Positions 1 through 5,883 of a stretch of 8,530 bases of DNA are shown piece after piece (position 1 is the first letter of the stretch; each line of letters opens with the position of its first letter). Origin of the DNA: JBOFDK01 sp051650305 (GTDB lineage Bacteria > Bacillota > Clostridia > Lachnospirales > Cellulosilyticaceae); assembly GCA_051650305.1 (NCBI GenBank), contig JBOFIT010000230.1, forward strand, positions 1-8,530, written 5' to 3'. The notes below the pieces were generated by a model. That model saw only the letters and a list, made by a program, of their open reading frames with translations. It was not told where the DNA came from and did no database searches. The translations under genes and the position numbers were made by a program.

Positions 1-296
1 GAGTAGCGTTTCGCCTTCTTTGTCCCTTCATGAGACAAGCAAGCTTCCTCTGCCTCGTACGTAGATTGACTACGTTTGATAATCTTTGGATTGACTAGTG
101 GGATGAATTGCTTGCCCATTTTGACTACGATAATCCATACATGTTCACCGATTTGATTCGCTGCTAGCCCTACGCAAATGTCTTCGTTGGCTTTTGCTGT
201 ATCAATCATATCATCAATAATGTAGAGGTCTTCCTGTGTCGCCTCCACTGATTTAAGTTTTAATTGCTCGGTATCTCTTACGATTTGTTTAATCAT
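1..296 (-). CDS. def: Peptide deformylase, short clostridial type (C-terminus cut by window edge)
   Basis: Removes the formyl group from the N-terminal formyl-methionine of nascent proteins; a cytosolic, metal-dependent hydrolase. The visible 98 codons begin MIKQIVRD. Motif I (GxGLAAxQ class) is CVGLAANQIG at residues 41-50. Motif II is EACLS at 84-88, with Cys86 the expected metal ligand; the usual form is EGCLS. Motif III (HExxH) would lie past the left edge, so activity cannot be confirmed here. The short N-terminus and the spacing of the motifs resemble the roughly 135-residue clostridial deformylases. The start at 296 matches the N-terminus I remember for that group, but it has no close SD. 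The strong SD (319-330) instead serves an ATG at 314-312, which is in the same frame and is followed by TGA two codons later. The gene is divergent from the small membrane peptide gene and is probably transcribed on its own. Identification is confident; the exact start is less so. Confidence 0.88.
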   Translation of the reverse strand, partial: MIKQIVRDTEQLKLKSVEATQEDLYIIDDMIDTAKANEDICVGLAANQIGEHVWIIVVKMGKQFIPLVNPKIIKRSQSTYEAEEACLSHEGTKKAKRY

Positions 297-305
297 CTGC
301 TGTTG

Positions 306-330
306 TCAGGGCATCTTACCCTTTTCCTTT
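306..330 (-). other. SD plus two-codon ORF (ATG CCC TGA) ahead of the deformylase
   Basis: Read on the minus strand, AAAGGAAAAGGG (330-319) is followed by TAAG and then ATG CCC TGA (314-306). The frame continues CAA CAG CAG into the ATG at 296 of the deformylase. This SD is well placed for the 314 ATG and about 22 nt from the 296 ATG. It is either a minimal leader ORF with reinitiation, or a former start broken by a nonsense change. Confidence 0.5.
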
Positions 331-360
331 CTTTATTGAATATTTTCCATTTCTAATCCA

Positions 361-369
361 ATTATATCA
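361..369 (-). promoter_or_regulatory. Extended -10 promoter for the deformylase gene
   Basis: The minus strand reads TGATATAAT, a perfect TGnTATAAT extended -10. The hexamer 17 nt upstream (GTATCG) is a poor -35, which extended -10 promoters tolerate. The predicted start is an A near 354, giving a leader of about 58 nt before the 296 ATG. Confidence 0.6.
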
Positions 370-470
370 TAATTTGCTATGGGCGATACGGTTCACCATG
401 ATATCAGCCTCTGCTAGCCTTGTTATATCTAAAAATGAGTTATCTTATCCTATCAATGCTTTTACTGTTA

Positions 471-479
471 TGTTATAAT
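471..479 (+). promoter_or_regulatory. Extended -10 promoter for the 54-aa membrane peptide
   Basis: TGTTATAAT is a perfect TGnTATAAT. The -35 position at 17 nt spacing (TATCAA, 451-456) is weak. Transcription would start near 485-486, giving a leader of about 105 nt before the ATG at 591, unusually long for so small a gene. Confidence 0.6.
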
Positions 480-534
480 ATTCCAGTAAACATAACTAAA
501 CCGCATGGATGGGCGGGGGTTTTGAACGTTTTCT

Positions 535-579
535 CCTCCTTGGGCTATTGGTGATTTCTTCATCATGGCACAAAGGGGG
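535..579 (+). promoter_or_regulatory. SD-sequestering stem in the leader of the small peptide gene
   Basis: CCTCCTTG (535-542) can pair with C571 and AAGGGGG (573-579), which is the SD. This gives 8 pairs including one G-U, with A572 bulged. The enclosed loop holds a second small hairpin, GTGAT (551-555) with ATCAT (562-566). In this fold the ribosome site would be blocked. Sequestered SDs are common in type I toxin mRNAs. Pairings were found by eye; no folding energy was computed. Confidence 0.45.
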
Positions 580-590
580 TGGTATTGGAT

Positions 591-755
591 ATGATACTAA
601 TGATAACTATTGCAATAATAGGCTTTCTATTATTTGTTATTATCTGCTTCATAAACGGAGTGTATCCACACGACGTAAAATTTGAAATAGGTATCACAGG
701 TCTTAAACTAGAATTTAAGACAAAAGAAAAAGGCTCCCATCCCGACAAAGATTGA
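591..755 (+). CDS. 54-aa single-pass membrane peptide, candidate type I toxin
   Basis: No family is recognised with certainty. ATG at 591 follows a strong SD, AAAGGGGGTGG (572-582), at about 8-9 nt spacing. The product has a hydrophobic segment at residues 2-21 (rich in I, L, F, V), the turn NGVYPHD at 22-28, then a polar, charged tail. The tail alternates like a beta-strand (VKFEIGITGLKLEF, 29-42) and ends KEKGSHPDKD. A second in-frame ATG lies at 600. One membrane helix, a charged tail, under 60 residues, its own promoter and terminator, a sequestered SD and a predicted convergent antisense RNA over the 3' end together suggest a type I toxin-antitoxin pair. It could instead be an unrelated small membrane protein. 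That it is a real gene is well supported by the SD, promoter and terminator; the toxin role is inference. Confidence 0.72.
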   Translation: MILMITIAIIGFLLFVIICFINGVYPHDVKFEIGITGLKLEFKTKEKGSHPDKD

Positions 756-760
756 GCCTT
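722..760 (-). terminator. Rho-independent terminator on the minus strand, overlapping the end of the small peptide gene
   Basis: On the minus strand AAGGCTC (760-754) pairs with GAGCCTT (736-730) in a 7-bp stem with a 17-nt loop, followed at once by TTTCTTTTG. The plus strand has no U-tract after the stem (ATTCACTAAG), so the signal is directional. It would end the predicted antisense RNA, or read-through from the large operon. Confidence 0.6.
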
Positions 761-832
761 ATTCACTAAGTTTAACATTTAAACTTTTCCTATTCCAATA
801 GCCCTAAAATAAAACAAACGTCTCACTTTAGG

Positions 833-868
833 AATGCTTAGTAGTTTGCCGCTACTGAGCATTTCTTT
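833..868 (+). terminator. Rho-independent terminator of the small peptide gene
   Basis: AATGCTTAGTAG (833-844) pairs with CTACTGAGCATT (852-863): 12 bp with one G-U and a 7-nt loop, followed by TCTTTATAT. The U-tract is moderate. On the minus strand the same hairpin is followed by CCTAAAGTGAGA, so it acts as a terminator only in the plus direction. Confidence 0.65.
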
Positions 869-878
869 ATATACTTAT

Positions 879-887
879 ATTATACCA
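879..887 (-). promoter_or_regulatory. Extended -10 promoter reading toward the small peptide gene
   Basis: The minus strand reads TGGTATAAT, a perfect TGnTATAAT. The -35 region (around 902-907) is AT-rich but poor, and overlaps the tail of the operon terminator. It lies just outside the plus-strand terminator and points at the 3' end of the 54-aa gene, with no minus-strand gene of its own nearby. Confidence 0.5.
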
Positions 888-898
888 AGATTTTCTCA

Positions 899-923
899 AA
901 AATAAACCCTTTGCAAAAGATTT
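899..923 (-). terminator. Weak terminator of the YqiJ-flotillin-ATPase operon
   Basis: Starting about 33 nt after the ATPase stop codon, the minus strand forms a self-complementary 20-mer (923-904). It gives 8 pairs with two G-U and a UGCA loop, followed by ATTTTT. The stem is A/U-rich and probably leaky; the stronger minus-strand terminator at 722-760 could act as a backup. Confidence 0.4.
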
Positions 924-955
924 TTACTGCCTATCATCAATCTCTTTTTTACTTA

Positions 956-3900
956 TCACTTTTTAGCTATACCCCTAGCGAGTATATCCTTAATCATTTC
1001 TAAGTTCTCTGTGAGATTACTCAATGCCATAACTGCCTGCCCCATCTTGTCATCACCTTTGATAAACTTATTTTTAAGGAATATCTTTTTGATTTCCTCC
1101 CAGCGATTTTGCTCCTCGCTACTTAGACAGCCTACAAGTTCTTTCCACTTAAGCATATTCGCCTCTGCGCCACTTGTTAAAGTCTGGGCGTCATTCTCAT
1201 AGCTTGCAAGTATTTGTCCGTTCAACTCTTCATCATTCATTGCTGAGACCACTTTCTCTGCAATTTTGTTCATATTACGATAAGACCCTTGAAGTTTGAA
1301 TGGTGGTTCATTTCTATACTCATCGGCTTGGGCTGCTGAGTAGATGTATTCCATATTGACCTTGAGTACCACATCTCTTACTTTAAAGAGCTTTTGGAGA
1401 ACGCCAATATATTCATTCAGCTCATCTACCCCATATGCAGTCTCAAAGTTGACACTTTCTCTCTCAGCGCCTTTCGCCATTTCTACTAGGCCATATAAAT
1501 CACTTGCGCTTCTACTAGCCAGCTTACTAAGTATTGGGTTAGAAGTTAGGCTATTTTCGATGTAACTCAGTTTGAAGGCTTCTTCATTTTCTCGAAGCAT
1601 ATCCCCAAGATTGTAGACATCCGCACGGTTGGCAAGCATATCTGGTATCTTGAATTTATCGCCACTTTCTGTATAGGGGTTCCCCGCCATAACGACAGCT
1701 ACTTTCTTGCCTCTTAGGTCATAAGTCTGTGCCACACCATTGTATACCCCTTCGATTTTACGCTGTCCATCACATAAGGAGATGAATTTCTGTAGGAATT
1801 CTGGATTACAGTGCTGAATATCATCCACATAAAGCATAACATTATTCCCCATCTTTAAAGCCAGATTGAGCTTTCTCAGTTCATCGCCAGCACTCATATG
1901 AGGTGCTTTCTCTGGGTCTAGGGATGTCACTTCATTCCCAAGTGACGGCCCATTGACTTTAACGAGTGTAATGCCAAGTCTACTTGCTACGTATTCCATC
2001 AACGTCGTCTTACCATACCCTGGTGGTGAAAGAAGTAGGAGCATGCCCATGAGGTCTGTTCGCTTATCTTCGCCCACAACACCTATTTGTTTGGCGAGGT
2101 TATCCCCTATAAGTGGTAGATACACTTTGTCGATAAGTTTATTTCTCACAAAGGATGACAGCACTTGAGGTTTGAAATCATCTAAGTGGAGTTTTTCTTT
2201 AAATCCTTGGATAAGCTCCTTCTTAATTGCTTGGAATCTAAGGTAATCGCCTACTACCACTTCATTGTAATAGCTTAGTTTATCCATAAACTTTGTATAA
2301 ACTAAGGTGTAGTTACCCCCTTGAATGACGCTATGGGTGCCTACTAATTCGGTGAGTGTTTTCTTGGTATCTGCATACACCACTCGCTCACCACCTGCGT
2401 CATTTTGGATAAGCATGACAATGACTTCATCTAAGATACCTGCCAACGCTTCCTCATCTAAAGCTGCAAACATATCGTTATGCTCTAAAGCCTCTACGCG
2501 ATACACATGCACCCATTGTTTGATGAGATAGAAAAGGCCTTCCACATCTTGCATGCTAGCTTTGATGGATACTTGGTATTCTTCTAAAGCATTTTTATCT
2601 CGCAAGTAAGCCATAAAGCCATCATAGATGTTCTTTGCTTCCTTACTTACGACGAAGCCTTCATCTTTCATCAGTTCTTTACAAAGGTACTCTGCCGCCA
2701 ATGGTATAGCCTTGTCTTGGAAGAAGGTTACATCCTTGTAGGCCTTTTCAAGCTTGCTGACTACATAAGGTATATAGTTATCAAGTTGCGGTGCTGATTG
2801 CAGGTAGCGACTAATCTTAGCAAGTTCCCTTAGCCTAGTACTGAGTAGGCTCTTAGTTTCTTGGTCTGCTAACTGATGCCAATACAGCCTAGCCACTGCT
2901 CTCACTTCATTACTATAAGTTAATAAATCGATGGTTTGATGCAACTCGAGTACCGCTTTGAGAATTTTCGTACCATCTCCGTCATGTACCCCTTTTGTAT
3001 AGCCCTCTTGATACCGGTGCTCCATGAACTTTTGAACAACTGCCATAAGCTGTGCCTCTGATTTTGCGTACAATGCATCTAGACTTTCAATTTCCTTACG
3101 TTTTGCTGCTTCAAAGATTAAATATGCAAGATACTCGCCTCGATATACCTCAAGACTCTCTGATACAATACTTTGATCAAACACATGGCGATACTTATCG
3201 ATCTCCTCATGAATGACCTTATCCCAAAAATCTGTGCCTGTGATATGGTAGTACATACCATCTTCTTTTTGCACCATGGAAAGATCACACATCTTCGTAT
3301 TGACGGAGAAGCGATGTTTCCCAAGCTTAATGACATTTTCGCCATCTACATAAAGCTCTTGCTTATCCTTAAGTTCACGAATCGCATCTTCTTTTAATGT
3401 CTTTAATTTAGCGGTAATCTCATCTGCCTTCACACTATCGCCTAGATTGTTCAGCTCAGAAATAATATCACGAGCCTTCTCCACCATAATGTCCGTCGCT
3501 AGATACCCTTTAATTTCTTCTGCGGATTGAAAAGTTTTTAGCTTCGTGGCTATCCCACTTATGATACGTTCTGATGCACCGAAGAGTGCGGTGATGCGTT
3601 TATTAATCTTATCAAGAAGTGCCTGCTTCTTATTTTCAAAAGCTGCATAAAGCTCTTCTCTTTTTTCAGTAAGCTTCATGACATACTCATCAAATTCAGC
3701 GAATTTGCCTTCTAGCTCCTGTATAGTCACCATCACTTTATTCAGATACTGGTCGCATTTCTCCACTGTATCCGACACATCTAAGTAGTTGACTACCGCT
3801 TGATTCAGAAGCTTTACTTGGGCGTTAAACTGAACAGTCATTTCGCTTTTGGTAAATGCTTCGATTTTCCCCTTTACCTTAGCCTTCGCATTATTGATAA

Positions 3901-5875
3901 GGGAGAATAAAGCAGAAATCTTCTCTATAATCTGTGTGGTGATGGTAGGGTCCTCAATCTTGAAGTTCCCTACGATATCGATTAAAAGCTCCAAATCAGC
4001 TGAAGTCTCATCCATTTTCTCGATAAGTTCTTTACCTTCTTTTGATTTCGTCACATTCTTAATGTCACCTTGCAATGCACCTACCCTATCTTCATAAGGC
4101 TTAAGTCCTTTAGGGTCAATTAAAAACTCAACGCATTTTTTAGAAAAGACATCATTTTTTTCTTTGACGCTCGCATCAAGAGCATCCACTACCGAAAGGT
4201 CTGTATAGCTTAAGTCCCTTAAGGATACAATCTCCCCTCGAAGCTTTCTGATATCAGCCAATACTTTGACATACTCATCAATGGTGTCAAAACTTCCATA
4301 GGCTAATCGCTTTAAAAGTTCTTCTGCGCTGTCCTTTACATCTGCTATTTGCTTCTTCGTAGCCTTCTTGATACGTACCACTTTTTCAAACTCACCGATT
4401 GCAAAAGCGGCTGTCTCTTTGATACGTAGAAACACCTCTTTCAGATTGTACGCCTCTTCTTTGTCTAGCCAAAAATACGTATCGATGATGCGTTCTGATT
4501 CTTTGACAATATCAATGTAGATACTCTGATAGCCCTCACCTTTTTCGATCAACTTCTTCACGAGGTTACAATCCGCCATGCAATGAACGATGTCCTTATT
4601 GCCAATGTTAAATAAGACGGAATCGTTAGGACTTTCACTTACATAGTTCTTACCAACATAAGGCGTTTGCCAGATTTGTATCATATGGTTTTTTCGTGGT
4701 TCATTCTCTTGTTTAAAGACAATCATCTCACCATTATTAAAATGTGAGTACCCACTACATACAATAGGCGTTTCAATCATTTGCTCGATGATATTATAGG
4801 AATACACCAAGTAGGTACCGCTCTCTAGGTTATAAAAAATATACTGATAGTCTTCGCCATTAGGTGCACTAATGATCTGATCAAAAATAGCATTTTCGGC
4901 AGGTACATCAAATACTTTGTATTCCCCGTTTTGCAAATAGTAACCCTTTGGGAATATCAGTCCATGCCCACCTGGTAAAAGCATACAACTGTCTTTGACG
5001 GCGTCCATTCTCACAACGTTTTTCAACTTATCGTTAAAGATAAAATACCTGTACTCATTTTCTTTGTAGGGCTTTATCTTAAGGATAAGCATTTGCCCTA
5101 AATCGCTATAGCATATCTCAGCATCATCAAGGGTTTGATCCTTATCCTCCACCGCCTCTGAATAGATGCCCTTGCCTGTTGCCGTATTATCCTCAACTTT
5201 AATAGTTAAGTCTCCACCAATTGTTTCCACGAAGACACGGTCTAGAATAGATACATGAGGATGTTGCCCACTTCGCTGGTCATCTCTCGATGCCCTGATG
5301 CACTTAAAGTCATTTTCATAAGTCAGCCTCACTTCATGCTCACTTCTGCTATCAATATAAGTTAATCTACCACCTTCAATAAGCCATTTAAACACTTTAA
5401 TATCCGTGGCATTTTTGCCCGTTTGAAAAATCATATAAAAGTATGGTTCTGTGATGGTAAACTTCGCAAAAAACGTATGTTTATAGTACCTATAAAGTTC
5501 ATCAAAGTCTCTTAAGAACTGCTCATCACCTATGAAGTCCAGCTCTTGTTTTTGAAAGCCATGGTCCTTATAGGCATAGATCGCAAATACGTCACTTAGT
5601 TCCACTTTCGTCTTCAGCCCTATATGCACATTGTAGCCAAAGATAAAATAATCCTCTACTGGTGCCATATCTCTCGGTATACAGTTATGTTCTGTGATCA
5701 CCTGCTTGCTGCCAAGAAGCTTGGTTTCTATTCCACCAAAGACTTCTTTTCTAGCAGCATTCAGCTTTAGGGCACGTTCCTCTAAGTCATTGCCATGTTT
5801 AAGCAAACGGTTTTTAATGACTTCATAGGCGCTATTTTCCATTGCTTTATTATTATTTAGCTCTTTATCCCCCAT
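956..5875 (-). CDS. Giant AAA+ ATPase of the 'DNA repair ATPase' (DUF3686-type) family
   Basis: 1639 residues, cytosolic by composition, with no signal peptide or membrane helix. Domains in order: a beta-rich N-terminal region, about 20-450, with the family-like motifs TEHNCIPRD (61-69) and GYNVHIGLKTK (80-90). Next is a long helical/coiled-coil region, about 455-845, then a small beta-type segment near 842-890 (HRFSVN, YYHITGTDFW), then more helices to about 1225. The AAA+ core spans about 1226-1480, followed by a helical C-terminus. In the core, Walker A is PPGYGKTT with Lys1289, Walker B is VMLYVDDIQ with Asp1351-Asp1352, sensor 1 is AGNPYT with Asn1399, and NRADV carries a likely arginine finger, Arg1417. 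The core predicts ATP-driven remodelling, probably as an oligomer. The start at 5875 is supported by GAGGT 5 nt upstream, overlapping the flotillin stop codon, so translation is probably coupled. The database name 'DNA repair' is not supported by anything seen here; co-transcription with flotillin and a YqiJ-like protein argues for a membrane-linked role. Family call confident; function unknown. Confidence 0.9.
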   Translation of the reverse strand: MGDKELNNNKAMENSAYEVIKNRLLKHGNDLEERALKLNAARKEVFGGIETKLLGSKQVITEHNCIPRDMAPVEDYFIFGYNVHIGLKTKVELSDVFAIYAYKDHGFQKQELDFIGDEQFLRDFDELYRYYKHTFFAKFTITEPYFYMIFQTGKNATDIKVFKWLIEGGRLTYIDSRSEHEVRLTYENDFKCIRASRDDQRSGQHPHVSILDRVFVETIGGDLTIKVEDNTATGKGIYSEAVEDKDQTLDDAEICYSDLGQMLILKIKPYKENEYRYFIFNDKLKNVVRMDAVKDSCMLLPGGHGLIFPKGYYLQNGEYKVFDVPAENAIFDQIISAPNGEDYQYIFYNLESGTYLVYSYNIIEQMIETPIVCSGYSHFNNGEMIVFKQENEPRKNHMIQIWQTPYVGKNYVSESPNDSVLFNIGNKDIVHCMADCNLVKKLIEKGEGYQSIYIDIVKESERIIDTYFWLDKEEAYNLKEVFLRIKETAAFAIGEFEKVVRIKKATKKQIADVKDSAEELLKRLAYGSFDTIDEYVKVLADIRKLRGEIVSLRDLSYTDLSVVDALDASVKEKNDVFSKKCVEFLIDPKGLKPYEDRVGALQGDIKNVTKSKEGKELIEKMDETSADLELLIDIVGNFKIEDPTITTQIIEKISALFSLINNAKAKVKGKIEAFTKSEMTVQFNAQVKLLNQAVVNYLDVSDTVEKCDQYLNKVMVTIQELEGKFAEFDEYVMKLTEKREELYAAFENKKQALLDKINKRITALFGASERIISGIATKLKTFQSAEEIKGYLATDIMVEKARDIISELNNLGDSVKADEITAKLKTLKEDAIRELKDKQELYVDGENVIKLGKHRFSVNTKMCDLSMVQKEDGMYYHITGTDFWDKVIHEEIDKYRHVFDQSIVSESLEVYRGEYLAYLIFEAAKRKEIESLDALYAKSEAQLMAVVQKFMEHRYQEGYTKGVHDGDGTKILKAVLELHQTIDLLTYSNEVRAVARLYWHQLADQETKSLLSTRLRELAKISRYLQSAPQLDNYIPYVVSKLEKAYKDVTFFQDKAIPLAAEYLCKELMKDEGFVVSKEAKNIYDGFMAYLRDKNALEEYQVSIKASMQDVEGLFYLIKQWVHVYRVEALEHNDMFAALDEEALAGILDEVIVMLIQNDAGGERVVYADTKKTLTELVGTHSVIQGGNYTLVYTKFMDKLSYYNEVVVGDYLRFQAIKKELIQGFKEKLHLDDFKPQVLSSFVRNKLIDKVYLPLIGDNLAKQIGVVGEDKRTDLMGMLLLLSPPGYGKTTLMEYVASRLGITLVKVNGPSLGNEVTSLDPEKAPHMSAGDELRKLNLALKMGNNVMLYVDDIQHCNPEFLQKFISLCDGQRKIEGVYNGVAQTYDLRGKKVAVVMAGNPYTESGDKFKIPDMLANRADVYNLGDMLRENEEAFKLSYIENSLTSNPILSKLASRSASDLYGLVEMAKGAERESVNFETAYGVDELNEYIGVLQKLFKVRDVVLKVNMEYIYSAAQADEYRNEPPFKLQGSYRNMNKIAEKVVSAMNDEELNGQILASYENDAQTLTSGAEANMLKWKELVGCLSSEEQNRWEEIKKIFLKNKFIKGDDKMGQAVMALSNLTENLEMIKDILARGIAKK

Positions 5876-5883
5876 GACCTACC

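Larger units (their letters stand above)
722..872 (-). ncRNA. Predicted antisense RNA (candidate type I antitoxin)
   Basis: An extended -10 at 887-879 (minus) predicts a start at an A near 872. The first strong minus-strand terminator ends near 722, so the RNA would be about 150 nt. It would be complementary to the last 34 nt or so of the 54-aa gene and to its whole 3' UTR, including the plus-strand terminator hairpin. The terminator loop contains UUUG, which fits the YUNR U-turn motif often used as a recognition loop in antisense RNAs. This arrangement parallels RatA and SR4 of Bacillus subtilis. No expression evidence is available from the sequence. Confidence 0.42.

Noticed and set aside
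730..760. AAGGCTC/GAGCCTT inverted repeat read as a plus-strand terminator
   Set aside because: It is not followed by a U-tract in the plus direction and overlaps the stop codon; the U-tract lies only on the minus strand.
563..778. 71-codon minus-strand ORF antisense to the small peptide gene, with an AGGA-like sequence upstream
   Set aside because: Its reading crosses a strong minus-strand terminator within the first 20 codons, its product has no sensible composition, and the plus-strand gene there has better SD, promoter and terminator. The AGGA match is probably chance.
891..900. TTGAGA (minus strand, 899-894) as the -35 of the antisense promoter
   Set aside because: It lies only 9 nt from the -10 hexamer, far too close; the promoter is better explained by its extended -10.
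1436..2200. Reading the AAA+ protein as a DNA repair enzyme
   Set aside because: No nuclease, helicase or DNA-binding motif is visible, and the operon partners are membrane proteins; the name is inherited from database labels.
1011..4097. Several plus-strand ORFs of 63-82 codons opposite the ATPase
   Set aside because: The opposite strand encodes a continuous ATPase with intact AAA+ motifs; the plus-strand ORFs have no recognisable features.
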